This document shows positions 54,131 to 62,934 of a stretch of 64,000 nucleotides of DNA, piece after piece. Position 1 is the first letter of the stretch. Each line of letters starts with the position of its first letter. Below the pieces are notes generated by a model. That model was given only the letters and a program-made list of their open reading frames with translations. It was not told the DNA's origin and did no database searches. The position numbers and the translations under genes are program-made. This DNA comes from Pseudothauera rhizosphaerae (GTDB lineage Bacteria > Pseudomonadota > Gammaproteobacteria > Burkholderiales > Rhodocyclaceae). The stretch is taken from positions 1 through 64,000 of the forward strand of contig NZ_SSOD01000010.1 in NCBI RefSeq assembly GCF_004801305.1. Reading direction: 5' to 3'.

Positions 54131-55417
54131 TCAGCGGCGGGCGACCGCCGGTGGCGCCACGCGGGCCACCGCGGTGTCCAGCGCTTCCTTGGCCGGCTTC
54201 ACGTCCGCCCACACGGCGGCCAGTTCCTCGTCGAGGATGCGCCGCACCTTGTCGCTGCCGACCACCGCCGAAGCGGAGGACTGGGCGGTGGCGGGCTTGT
54301 TGGTGAGTTGAGCGACCGCCACCCGCACGTTTTCCAGGTCGGGGCCGAGCAAGTCGCTCTGGTAGGCCAGCAGCCCGGCACGGTTGAGGGGCAGGTAGCC
54401 GGCTTCCCGCTGCCAGGCGACCTGGTTCTCCGGCTGCAGCCAGAAGGCCACGAAACGGGCGGCGGCCTTGTATTCCGCCGCTTTCTTGCCCGCGGCGACC
54501 CACAGGGAGGCGCCATCGGCCAGCGTGTTCTGCGGTGCCCCCGCAAAATCTTCATAGAACGGCAGGCGCAGCACGCCCACGTCCAGCCCAGTCTGGCGGC
54601 GGAAGGCGACCCAACTCGCCGACGGTGCGGCGAGCACGGCGCACTCGCCATCGGCGAAGCGGCGCTCGGCTTCCGGGCCGCGGCCGAAGATGTGCAGGTA
54701 GCGCGCGCGGTACCAACTCGCCATCATCGCCACGTGCTTGATCTGCACCCAGCCGTTGAAGGCCGGCGCCTCCGTGCGCCCGCGCCTGGCGGTGACCGGC
54801 GCGTTGTGCCAGGCGCTGAGGTTTTCCACCATGACCCGGCCTGGTTCGGACACGGTGTAGGGGCAGGCATGGCCCTTGTCGAACAGCGTGCCCAGCGCGT
54901 GCTGCAGGTCCTGCCAGGTGTTGATCGGCGCCTCCGGGTCCAGCCCGGCGCGGCGGAAGGATTCCCGGTTCACGTACAGCACCGGGGTGGTCAGCCCCAC
55001 CGGCAGCGCCAGCAGGCGCCCCTGGGCATCCACCGGCTTGCGCGTCATGGTCACCGGCGGACGCAGGGTCTGCAGCGGTACGCCGGCCGTACGCATCAGC
55101 TCGTACAGCGCCCGGTAGCGCGCCTTGCCGGCGAGGAAGCGCTCTTCCTCTTCACCGTCCAGAATCATCAGGTGCGGCAGCGCGCCCTGCTGCCAGTCGC
55201 GCCGCGTCAGCGTCAGGTGGTAATCCTTGCTCTGGGCGTTGAAGCGGTCCACCAGGGACTGCAGGGCTTCCGTCCTGACCAGATCGAAGCGGTGCGCGAG
55301 TTCGATTTCCTTCACGCCCTTGGCGCCTTCGGCCGCGGGCTGGGCCAAACCGGCCACGGGCAGCATCAGCGCCAGCACCGCACCCATCCACCCCTGCCGC
55401 CACGTTGTCGTTTTCAT
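54131..55417 (-). CDS. ugpB: UgpB-like glycerol-3-phosphate ABC transporter binding protein
   Basis: 428 residues from ATG 55417. The signal peptide ends PVAGLAQ. Extracellular-solute-binding family 1 fold with UgpB hallmarks: VDRFNAQSKDYHLTLT, ALPVGLTTPVLYVNRESFRR, GAPQNTLADGASLWVAAGKK and VAWQREAGYLPLNRAGLLAY. It captures glycerol-3-phosphate or glycerophosphodiesters in the periplasm. It is followed after 2 bases by the phosphodiesterase. The permease and ATPase genes (ugpA, E, C) are not adjacent, at least on this side, which is unusual. Confidence 0.87.
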   Translation of the reverse strand: MKTTTWRQGWMGAVLALMLPVAGLAQPAAEGAKGVKEIELAHRFDLVRTEALQSLVDRFNAQSKDYHLTLTRRDWQQGALPHLMILDGEEEERFLAGKARYRALYELMRTAGVPLQTLRPPVTMTRKPVDAQGRLLALPVGLTTPVLYVNRESFRRAGLDPEAPINTWQDLQHALGTLFDKGHACPYTVSEPGRVMVENLSAWHNAPVTARRGRTEAPAFNGWVQIKHVAMMASWYRARYLHIFGRGPEAERRFADGECAVLAAPSASWVAFRRQTGLDVGVLRLPFYEDFAGAPQNTLADGASLWVAAGKKAAEYKAAARFVAFWLQPENQVAWQREAGYLPLNRAGLLAYQSDLLGPDLENVRVAVAQLTNKPATAQSSASAVVGSDKVRRILDEELAAVWADVKPAKEALDTAVARVAPPAVARR

Positions 55418-55526
55418 GTCTGTCGTCACCCGAAGAAAAAGCGGTCGATCGAAGAAGACCGATTCAAGATTTCCCAAACACGGACGTAATTCTTGTTGTA
55501 CCCCGCCCCGGCAACTGTAAGAAATT

Positions 55527-55913
55527 ATGTCCTCCGCTGCCAGACGTTCCCTCCTCCTGCTCCTCGCGCCCCTGCTGCTCGGCTGCGACCGGCTGGCCGA
55601 CCTGCTGGAACTCCCCGACCCGCAGAAGGAGGCGCTGGTCGCCGACGCCGAAGGCCGCGCCATCGGCAGTGCCTGCCGGCACGCCGGGCGTTCGCTGGAA
55701 GACTGCTACGTGCTCAATCCCAAGGCGCAGAAGGCGGCCGTGTTCGCCGGCTGGCGCGAGATGAACGACTACATGATGGAGCACAAGCTGCAGGACGTTC
55801 CCTCGCAACTGGTGCCGCAACCGGCGAAGACCTCTCCGGCGGACGAGGGCGAGGACGCGCCGGCCATCGTGCCCGGCATGCCCTTCACCCCGATCAAGCC
55901 GTCGGCAAGCTGA
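55527..55913 (+). CDS. small lipoprotein of unknown function
   Basis: 128 residues with a clear lipobox (LLLAPLLLGC, Cys20), so predicted to be membrane-anchored after export. The mature part has a cysteine pair (GSACRHAGRSLEDCYVLNP) that could form a disulfide, then a helical stretch (REMNDYMMEHKLQDVP), and a proline-rich acidic end (AKTSPADEGEDAPAIVPGMP). No family is recognised. It is on the plus strand between divergent neighbours. Confidence 0.8.
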   Translation: MSSAARRSLLLLLAPLLLGCDRLADLLELPDPQKEALVADAEGRAIGSACRHAGRSLEDCYVLNPKAQKAAVFAGWREMNDYMMEHKLQDVPSQLVPQPAKTSPADEGEDAPAIVPGMPFTPIKPSAS

Positions 55914-55935
55914 TCCGTACTCGCCCGCCCTGCCC

Positions 55936-56973
55936 TCACGGCGCGGGGTTGGTGAAGCGCAGGTGGATGGCGTCGATCCGTTCCAACAGTTCGGCATCCG
56001 GGCTCACGCGCCAGGCGGCGAGGTTTTCCTGCAACTGGGCCATGGTGGTCGCGCCGATGATGGTGCTGGTGACATAGCCCCGGTGATAGATCCAGCCCAG
56101 CGCGAGCGCGGCCGGCGTCAGGCCCCGGCTGCGCGCCAGTTCCGCATACGCCGCCACCGCCGGCTGCACGTTCGCCTTGGTGTAGCGCTGGCCGAAGTTC
56201 TCGAACTCGGTCAGCCGCCCCGGCGCCTGGGGATCGGCCAGGTACTTGCCAGTGAGATGGCCGAAAGCCAGCGGCGAATAGGCCAGCAGGCCCACGCGCT
56301 CGCGATGGCAAATCTCGGCCAGGCCATATTCGAAGCTGCGGTTCAGCAGATTGCAGGCGTTCTGGAGCGACACCACCCGCGGCAGGCCGAACTCTTCGGC
56401 GAGGCGGACGAACTGCATCACGCCCCAAGGGTGTTCGTTCGACAGCCCGATGCGGCGCACCTTGCCCTCCTCCACCAGTTCCGCCAGCGCTTCGAGCTGG
56501 GCGCGGATCGGCGTGCACTCGCGCTCCTTGCCCGGGTCGTACTGCCACTGGCCGAACATGGGCTGGTTGCGCTCCGGCCAGTGCAGTTGATAGAGGTCGA
56601 TGTAGTCGGTCTTCAGCCGGCGCAGGCTGCCTTCCACCGCCGCGCGGAGGTTGGCCCGGTCCAGCGCCGGCGGGCCGCCGCGTATCCATTCCAGGTTGCG
56701 CGCGGGTCCCGCCACCTTGGTCGCCAGCACGATGCGTTCCCGCGCCTGGCGCGCCAGCCAGTTACCGACGATGGCTTCGCTGGCGCCGTAGGTCTCGGCC
56801 CGCGCCGGCACCGCGTACAGTTCGGCGGTGTCGATGAAGTTGATGCCGTGCTCGACCGCGTGATCGAGCTGGCTGTGGGCTTCGGCCTCGGTGTTCTGCT
56901 GCCCGAAGGTCATCGTTCCGAGGCAGACGGCCGACACCTTCGGCCCGCCCTCGCCCAGCACCCGGTATTCCAT
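55936..56973 (-). CDS. tas: aldo/keto reductase, Tas family
   Basis: 345 residues from ATG 56973 with AGGAG 8 bases upstream. TIM-barrel NADPH-dependent reductase: N-terminal SAVCLGTMTFGQQNTEAEAH, catalytic Asp/Tyr in FIDTAELYAVPARAETYGAS, Lys in IVLATKVAG, and His in DYIDLYQLHWPERNQPMFGQ. The AYSPLAFGHLTGKYLADPQA segment is typical of the Tas subgroup. The physiological substrate is unknown. It is divergent from rlmM. Confidence 0.93.
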   Translation of the reverse strand: MEYRVLGEGGPKVSAVCLGTMTFGQQNTEAEAHSQLDHAVEHGINFIDTAELYAVPARAETYGASEAIVGNWLARQARERIVLATKVAGPARNLEWIRGGPPALDRANLRAAVEGSLRRLKTDYIDLYQLHWPERNQPMFGQWQYDPGKERECTPIRAQLEALAELVEEGKVRRIGLSNEHPWGVMQFVRLAEEFGLPRVVSLQNACNLLNRSFEYGLAEICHRERVGLLAYSPLAFGHLTGKYLADPQAPGRLTEFENFGQRYTKANVQPAVAAYAELARSRGLTPAALALGWIYHRGYVTSTIIGATTMAQLQENLAAWRVSPDAELLERIDAIHLRFTNPAP

Positions 56974-57074
56974 TGCGTTCTCCTGTATGGGATCGGGCTT
57001 TGCGCCCCCGGCCACGGGGCTTATCATCCCCCGCCTTCGCCCCGATGATACGACAGCCCCCCAACAGGACCGCC

Positions 57075-58169
57075 ATGCCCGACTTCCAACAACCTCCCGG
57101 CCTGATGGTCAGCGGCCTGCTGGGTTTCTGCCGTGCCGGCTTCGAAAAGGAGCTGGCCGCGGAACTGGACGAACTCGCTGCCGAAGCGGGCCTGATCGGC
57201 CACGTGCGCGCCAAGCCCGACAGCGGCCTGGTGGTCTACGAGACCTACGAGCCGCTCCCGGCCCCGGTCTTCGAGGGGCTCGCCGACTGGCGCGTGCCCG
57301 TGTTCGTGCGCCAGTTGATGCTGTGGTTCGCCCGCGTCGCAGACCTGCCCGAGCGCGACCGGGCCACGCCGCTGCGGGACGCGGTCAAGGCCACCGGCCA
57401 GCGCTTCGGCGCCCTGGTACTGGAGACCCCGGACACCGACGAAGCCAAGCAGCGCTCCGGCTTCTGCCGCCGCTTCGCCGAACCGCTCGCCAACGTACTG
57501 AAACAGGCCAGCGCGCTGCGCCCCAGCAAGGTCGGGCTGCCCGTGCTGCACGTCGTGTTCGAGGATGCCCAGACCGCCTGGCTGGCCTCGGCGCTGGCCG
57601 AGGAAAGTTCGCCCTGGCCCATGGGCATCCCGCGCCTGCGCATGCCGGGCGGCGCCCCCAGCCGCTCCACGCTGAAGCTGGCCGAAGCCTTCATGACCCT
57701 GCTCTCCGAAGAGGAGCGCACCGTCACGCTGCGCGCCGGCCTGCGCGCCGTGGACCTGGGCGCCGCGCCCGGCGGCTGGACCTGGCAGCTCGCCAACCGG
57801 GGCATGCACGTCACCGCGGTGGACAATGGCCCCATCGCCGAATCCGTGCTGGCGACCGGCATGGTCGAACACCTGCGTGTGGACGGCTTCACCTGGCGCC
57901 CGCCGCGCTCCGTGGAATGGCTGGTGTGCGACATGGTGGAGCAGCCCTCCCGCATCGCCGCGCTGGTGGCGGACTGGATCGCCACCGGGCGCTGCAGGCG
58001 CAGCATCTTCAACCTCAAGCTGCCCATGAAGCGCCGCCTGGATGCGGTGGCCCAGTGCCGCGCGCTGATCGCCAAGCGCCTGGCCAGCGTCGGCCCCTTC
58101 GACCTGCGCATCAAGCACCTGTACCACGACCGCGACGAAGTCACCGCCTATCTGGCGCTGCACCGGTAA
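57075..58169 (+). CDS. rlmM: 23S rRNA C2498 2'-O-methyltransferase RlmM
   Basis: 364 residues from ATG 57075 with AGGA just upstream, matching the usual length of about 365. N-terminal THUMP-like part (GLLGFCRAGFEKELAAELDE), then a Rossmann methyltransferase core with the SAM motif VDLGAAPGGWTWQLANRGM at about residues 229-247. The catalytic K-D-K-E set includes Asp in LVCDMVEQPSRIAAL and Lys in FNLKLPMKRR. It modifies cytidine 2498 of 23S rRNA. Confidence 0.95.
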   Translation: MPDFQQPPGLMVSGLLGFCRAGFEKELAAELDELAAEAGLIGHVRAKPDSGLVVYETYEPLPAPVFEGLADWRVPVFVRQLMLWFARVADLPERDRATPLRDAVKATGQRFGALVLETPDTDEAKQRSGFCRRFAEPLANVLKQASALRPSKVGLPVLHVVFEDAQTAWLASALAEESSPWPMGIPRLRMPGGAPSRSTLKLAEAFMTLLSEEERTVTLRAGLRAVDLGAAPGGWTWQLANRGMHVTAVDNGPIAESVLATGMVEHLRVDGFTWRPPRSVEWLVCDMVEQPSRIAALVADWIATGRCRRSIFNLKLPMKRRLDAVAQCRALIAKRLASVGPFDLRIKHLYHDRDEVTAYLALHR

Positions 58170-58181
58170 GGCGACCCGGCC

Positions 58182-58850
58182 TCACGGATTCGGCAGATGC
58201 GGGCGCACCGCGTCGGCGATGGCGCTCGGCGCCTCGTTGAAGGCGAAGTGCGTGCGGTAGCGGCCGTCGGTGCCGAGCAGGTAGACGAAGCTGGAGTGGT
58301 CCACCCGGTAGTCCGTTGCCAGGCCGTGGGCGGCATGGGCCTCATGGCCGCCGTGCGCGCCGTGATCGTGGGCATTGTGGCCGGCATGGGCGCTGGCTGG
58401 CGGCTCGCTGTAGTACGCCTTGTAGGCGGCGGCCACGGCGGCGATGCGCTCCGGGCTGCCGGTCAGGCCGACGATGCGCGGATCGAAGTGGGACAGGTAG
58501 GCCTTGATCACCTCCGGCGTGTCCCGGGCGGGGTCCACGGTAATCAGCACCGGCACCACCTGGTCGGCCCTGTCGCCGAGCAGTTGCAGGGCCTGGGTGA
58601 GGTTGGCGACGGTGATCGGGCACACGTCCGGGCAGTGGGTGAAGCCGAAGAAGACCAGCGCCACCTTGCCCCGCAGGTCGCTGTCGCGCACGGTGCGGCC
58701 GTTCTGGTCGGTGAGTTCGAAGTGGCCGCCGATGGCCGGGGCGGCGGCGGGCAGGGCCGGACCTCCGTGGGCGACGGCCTGCGGGGGGACGGCCAGGGCG
58801 GCCAGGAGGACGGCGAGCGCCAGGGCCGGCCGGATGGTTTTCTCGTGCAT
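58182..58850 (-). CDS. SCO1/SenC copper chaperone with His-rich insert
   Basis: 222 residues. The signal peptide ends PPQAVA. Thioredoxin-fold SCO1 protein with the copper-binding FTHCPDVCPIT (Cys73, Cys77) and the distal ligand His185 in YRVDHSSFVYLLG. Between them residues 155-175 form a run dense in histidine (SAHAGHNAHDHGAHGG...), an extra metal-binding loop not found in standard family members. It delivers copper to cytochrome oxidase or another periplasmic cuproenzyme. It is the last gene of the leftward ABC-transporter cluster. Confidence 0.92.
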   Translation of the reverse strand: MHEKTIRPALALAVLLAALAVPPQAVAHGGPALPAAAPAIGGHFELTDQNGRTVRDSDLRGKVALVFFGFTHCPDVCPITVANLTQALQLLGDRADQVVPVLITVDPARDTPEVIKAYLSHFDPRIVGLTGSPERIAAVAAAYKAYYSEPPASAHAGHNAHDHGAHGGHEAHAAHGLATDYRVDHSSFVYLLGTDGRYRTHFAFNEAPSAIADAVRPHLPNP

Positions 58851-58887
58851 GGTGTGCTCCGTGGATCGGGATGGATGAACGACCGCG

Positions 58888-60003
58888 TCAGTGGCAGATG
58901 CCGAAGGTCACCGCCATCAGCGCGGCGCGCGGCGGTGCGTCGAGGACGATGTACTTGGCCAGGCGGCGCCCTTCCGCGTCGATGACCGCCAGACTGTGCC
59001 CGTCGGCGACCGGCAGATAGAACTTGCGTCCGTCCGGCGTCACGGTGCCTCGCCCGCCGACGCCGGAAAGCGGGATGTCGGCGCCGCGTACGGCGTGCTC
59101 CTGGTCGAAGACCAGCACCGCGGGCCCCTCCGCGCTGGCGACGAAGGCGACGGTGTCGAACCAGGCCGAATACACGTGCCCCAGGCCGGCGGCCGCGGGC
59201 AGCACGGCCTCGGTCCGCAGCGTGAGCGGGGAAACGATGGAAATCCGCCGCCGGGCGCTGTCGGGCAGGAAGAGCCGGGTGCCGGTGGCATTGGTGTAGG
59301 CCCGTGCCACGCCCTCCCCGGCCGCGAGGGCGCCCGGGCCGGCGGTACCGGCGGAAGGGTCGAGCGCGACGGAATGGATGGTGCCGTCCGCCGTGCGGGC
59401 ATACAGGTGGCGCCCGCTGGCGCTCGAGTCCAGCCGCAGGACCGCACCCGCCGGGCCGATGCGTCCGAGGGCCCGGCCCGTGCCGGTATCGAAGCGTTCG
59501 ATACCTTCCGCATCCGCAATGTGCAGGACCTGCCCGCTTCGGTCGAACAGCAGGTCGTGCAGTTGCGGGTGATGCCGGGTCGGCCCGAGGGGGACGGCGA
59601 AGAGCAGATCGACCAGCGCGAACACGCCCTCCTCCGGCGCGATGGCCACAGCCTTCAGGCCGTTGGGGCTGACGACGATGCGCTGCGGGACGAAATCCAG
59701 TGCGACGCTGGCGAGCCGGCCGCCGGTCAGCTCGACGAGGTTCACGCGCGGGCTCCGCCCGTCGATGGCGACCAGCTTGGCCAGATCGCCCGAGCCTTCC
59801 AGTTGCAGCGGCACCAGGCCGACATCCAGCGTCCCGGCGATGCGGTCGTCGCGCGTGTCGATGACGGTGACGAGGCTGCCGGCCGGATGGCTGACGAACA
59901 GGTAGCGCAGCACGTCGCCGAAGTTGCCGGCATGGGCCGGCAGGGCGGCGAACAGAGCCAGGCCGAAGGCACAGCGCCGGATCAGGCGGAAGACGGACGA
60001 CAT
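58888..60003 (-). CDS. exported YncE-like beta-propeller protein
   Basis: About 371 residues. The signal peptide reads RLIRRCAFGLALFAALPAHA. The mature part is made of repeated blade-like units (VTVIDTRDDRIAGTLDVG, NLVELTGGRLASVALDF, LLFDRSGQVLHIADAEGIER, AVIDAEGRRLAKYIVLDA) as in YncE/YVTN propellers. ATG at 60003 is given; a GTG at 60021 is equally possible, and neither has a good ribosome site. It is periplasmic, with unknown ligand. It stands between the ABC binding protein and the SCO1 gene, all leftward, and so probably serves the same pathway. Confidence 0.75.
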   Translation of the reverse strand: MSSVFRLIRRCAFGLALFAALPAHAGNFGDVLRYLFVSHPAGSLVTVIDTRDDRIAGTLDVGLVPLQLEGSGDLAKLVAIDGRSPRVNLVELTGGRLASVALDFVPQRIVVSPNGLKAVAIAPEEGVFALVDLLFAVPLGPTRHHPQLHDLLFDRSGQVLHIADAEGIERFDTGTGRALGRIGPAGAVLRLDSSASGRHLYARTADGTIHSVALDPSAGTAGPGALAAGEGVARAYTNATGTRLFLPDSARRRISIVSPLTLRTEAVLPAAAGLGHVYSAWFDTVAFVASAEGPAVLVFDQEHAVRGADIPLSGVGGRGTVTPDGRKFYLPVADGHSLAVIDAEGRRLAKYIVLDAPPRAALMAVTFGICH

Positions 60004-60075
60004 GGAAGGAGGAATCCCCACGACGAAACGGCGCGGCGGCGCAAGACCGCTGCGCCGCCGCGAAGGGGCCGCCGC

Positions 60076-61044
60076 TTACTGCTTGGCGACGTAGTAGGGG
60101 TTGAAGCGGTTGGTGTAGACCTCGCTGGCCTTCTGCGAGCCGGCCTTGAGCTGGCCGATGCCCACCAGGTAGTCGATCCACCACTGCACCGGGCCGTCCT
60201 GGATCAGGCCGTTCTCGTAGTAGCTCCAGCTCCCCGAGTATTGGGGATCGAGGCCGCGTGCCTTGGCGAAGATCTTGCCGGCTTCGTCGTGGTTCTGGTT
60301 GACCCAGTTGGAGGCGCGCACCAGCACTTTGACGAACTTCTTCACCGCCTCCGGGTTTTCCTTGATGAAGTCGTCGTGGGTGAAGTACGGCAGCATGCCC
60401 GGCTCGCCCTTGTCCACCGCGTAGTCGCTGAACACCTCGGTGGCGGTGCCGGTGATGACGGCCTTCTCATGGAAGGGCGAATGCAGCACGCCCACGTCGA
60501 TCAGGCCCTGGGTCAGCGCCTGCTCCATGTTGGGGTCGGGCAGCACGACGAACTCCACGCTGCCGTCCAGGCCGTTGCGGCTCAGGTATTCCTTGAGCAC
60601 GTATTCCGAGCACGCGCCGAAGCTGTTGATGCCGATCTTCTTGCCCTTGAAGTCCTGGATCGACTTGATGGGGCTGCCGGTCTTGACCAGGTACTTCATG
60701 TGCGGGCGCTCGGGCGTGGTCTGGGCGCCGGCGGCGATCAGGGTCAGCTTGGCCCCGCCCTGGCGCGCGGTGAGCACCAGCGGCGTCATGCGGTTGGTGA
60801 TGTCCACCTTGCGCGAGGCCACCGCGGGCACGAGCTGGGCGGCCGGCACTTCGCCCACCCAGTCGATCTTCAGCCCTTCCTCCGCGAACCAGCCCTTCGC
60901 ATCGGCGATGTAGACCGGGTCGAACCACTGCACGTTGGCGTACTTGATCGGGAACAGCTCCTTCTTGGCGTCGGCGGCTTGGGCCGGCGCGGCCAGCACG
61001 GCGAAAGCCAGGCCGGCGGCGGACAGCAGGGTGGTGAGTCTCAT
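60076..61044 (-). CDS. ABC transporter binding protein, SsuA/TauA/NitT type
   Basis: 322 residues. Signal peptide LAFAVLAAPAQA. NMT1/SsuA-like periplasmic fold: IKYANVQWFDPVYIADAKGW (ligand cleft, Trp/Phe-Asp-Pro), FAEEGLKIDWVG, KVDITNRMTPLVLTARQGGA, FKGKKIGINSFGACSEYVLK. The ligand could be a sulfonate, taurine, nitrate, a thiamine precursor or an aromatic acid; the sequence does not decide. AAAGGAG precedes the ATG. It follows the permease and ATPase genes on the same strand. Confidence 0.9.
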   Translation of the reverse strand: MRLTTLLSAAGLAFAVLAAPAQAADAKKELFPIKYANVQWFDPVYIADAKGWFAEEGLKIDWVGEVPAAQLVPAVASRKVDITNRMTPLVLTARQGGAKLTLIAAGAQTTPERPHMKYLVKTGSPIKSIQDFKGKKIGINSFGACSEYVLKEYLSRNGLDGSVEFVVLPDPNMEQALTQGLIDVGVLHSPFHEKAVITGTATEVFSDYAVDKGEPGMLPYFTHDDFIKENPEAVKKFVKVLVRASNWVNQNHDEAGKIFAKARGLDPQYSGSWSYYENGLIQDGPVQWWIDYLVGIGQLKAGSQKASEVYTNRFNPYYVAKQ

Positions 61045-61098
61045 GGTGGTATCGCTCCTTTGATGAAACGTGTGGGTCTTGCGGGTATGGGTGTCGGA

Positions 61099-61860
61099 TC
61101 AGCGCCCCGCGGCTGCCGTACGCCACGAGGTCAGGTTGTGCTCCAGCCAGAGCAGGAACTTGTTCAGCACCAGGCCGAAGACGGCCAGGGCGACGATGGC
61201 CGCGTACATTTCGGGAATGCGGAAGATCTCCTGCGAGTGCAGCACCAGGAAGCCGAGGCCGGCGTTGGCGCCGATCATCTCGGCCGCCACCAGCACCATG
61301 AAGGCGTAGGCCGCGCCGGTGCGGATGCCGGTGAAGATCGCCGGCAGGGCCGCCGGCAGCGTGACCTTGCGGAACAGCACCAGGCCCTTGGCGCCCATGG
61401 AGCGGGCCGAGCGTACCAGCACCGGGTCCACGTCGGTGACGCCGGCGGTGGCGTTGAGCAGGATGGGCCACACCGAGGCCCAGAAGATGATCATGACCTT
61501 GGACAGCTCACCGATGCCGAAGAACAGGATGAACACCGGGAACAGCGCGATGGCCGACACCTGCCGGCTGGCCTGCAGCGGACCGTCGAAGGCGCCGGCG
61601 AACAGGTGCGAGGTGCCGATGAGGATGCCCAGCGGCACGCCGATCAGGATGGACATGCCCAGGCCCAGCGCGGTGCGCTGCAGGCTGATGGACACGTGGC
61701 GGACGATCTCGCCCGACGTGACCCAGTGCCACAGGGCGTCCACCACGCTGGAAAAGGGCGGCAGGAAGGTCGGATCGGCCAGCCCGGCGCGGGGTGCGAT
61801 CTCCCACGCGCCGAGGATCAGCACGGCGACCGAAGCGCGCAGCAGCAGCGTGCGTATCAT
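61099..61860 (-). CDS. ABC transporter permease, SsuC/TauC type
   Basis: 253 residues from ATG 61860, overlapping the ATPase stop by 1 base. About six membrane helices are seen, beginning TLLLRASVAVLILGAWEIAP. The EAA-like loop for ATPase contact is ARSMGAKGLVLFRKVTLPAA followed by LPAIFTGIRTGAAYAFMVLV. It forms the inner-membrane channel of the transporter. Confidence 0.93.
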   Translation of the reverse strand: MIRTLLLRASVAVLILGAWEIAPRAGLADPTFLPPFSSVVDALWHWVTSGEIVRHVSISLQRTALGLGMSILIGVPLGILIGTSHLFAGAFDGPLQASRQVSAIALFPVFILFFGIGELSKVMIIFWASVWPILLNATAGVTDVDPVLVRSARSMGAKGLVLFRKVTLPAALPAIFTGIRTGAAYAFMVLVAAEMIGANAGLGFLVLHSQEIFRIPEMYAAIVALAVFGLVLNKFLLWLEHNLTSWRTAAAGR

Positions 61861-62756
61861 CAGCCGGCCCTCCGCGAGAAGGCGCCGGCGAGCGTGGACA
61901 GCACGCCGGGACTGCGCCGCGGCACCGCCTGCACCGGGCTCTCCAGGCCGTAGCTGCTGGCCTTGTTGACCTCGTCGGCGAGCAGTTCCCACAGGCGATG
62001 GCGCACGGCGGCGAATTCCGCGCTGGAGCGCACGTCGTGCTCGTAGCGCGGCGCCGGCAGGTCGATGTCCACCACCGCCTTCAGGCGCCCCGGCCGGGCG
62101 CTGATGACGGCCACGCGCTGGGACAGGAAGACCGCCTCGTCCAGGCTGTGGGTGACGAAGACGATGGTCTTGCCGGTGCGCTCCCAGATGCGCAGCAGTT
62201 CGCCCTGCAGTATCTCGCGCGTCTGCGCGTCGAGTGCGGCGAAGGGTTCGTCCATCAGCAGCACCTCGGGATCGTAGGCCAGCGCGCGGGCGATCGCCAC
62301 GCGCTGCTTCATGCCGCCCGAGAGCTGGGCCGGATAGCGGTCCTCGAAACCCCGCAGGCCCACCGCGGCGATGTGGCGGCGGGCGACGTCCTCCCGCTCG
62401 GCGGCGGCGACGTGCTTGATTTCCAGGCCGAAGGCGACGTTGTCCAGCACGGTCCGCCACGGGAACAGGGCGTAATCCTGGAACACCACGCCGCGGTCCA
62501 GCCCCGGGCCGTCCACCTTGCGGCCATGCACGACGACGTCGCCCTCGGCTTCGGCCAGGCCGGCGATGACGTGCAGCAGCGTGGACTTGCCGCAGCCGCT
62601 CGGCCCCAGGATGGACAGGAACTCGCCCCTGGCGACCTTCAGGTCGATGCCGTCGAGCGCGAGCAGGGGTTCCGAGCCGGCATGGGGACGGTAACGCTTG
62701 CTGAGCGCGGAAATGGCAATCGAATACTCGTTTGCGCCTTCGGCGGGATGGTTCAT
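61860..62756 (-). CDS. ABC transporter ATPase, SsuB/TauB type
   Basis: 298 residues. Walker A is GPSGCGKST, the Q-loop lies near VFQDYALFPW, the signature is LSGGMKQRVAIARAL, Walker B is VLLMDEPFAALD, and the H-loop is VTHSLDEA. A C-terminal extension (about 225-298, ending in STLAGAFSRR) is longer than the minimal domain. It energises import with the permease that follows. It is first in the transporter operon, about 180 bases from the regulator gene. Confidence 0.94.
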   Translation of the reverse strand: MNHPAEGANEYSIAISALSKRYRPHAGSEPLLALDGIDLKVARGEFLSILGPSGCGKSTLLHVIAGLAEAEGDVVVHGRKVDGPGLDRGVVFQDYALFPWRTVLDNVAFGLEIKHVAAAEREDVARRHIAAVGLRGFEDRYPAQLSGGMKQRVAIARALAYDPEVLLMDEPFAALDAQTREILQGELLRIWERTGKTIVFVTHSLDEAVFLSQRVAVISARPGRLKAVVDIDLPAPRYEHDVRSSAEFAAVRHRLWELLADEVNKASSYGLESPVQAVPRRSPGVLSTLAGAFSRRAG

Positions 62757-62934
62757 ATCCTTGATTTGATTATCAAAATAAATGAAATAGGGGTTCGCGC
62801 ACAGATTCCGTCAATAGAGCAGAAGCCGTGCCAGGGGCGATGTGCCGGCGAATAGGCCGAACGGCATAGTCCGGCCACCTTTCGCTGTTGGTGCAGCAGC
62901 ACGCTGCTGGTCGACTGCTGCCTGAGCAGCAGCC

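Noticed and set aside
58891-61953. Plus-strand open frame of 1020 codons antisense to the propeller and ABC genes
   Set aside because: Minus-strand genes there have clear motifs and signal peptides; the plus frame has none.
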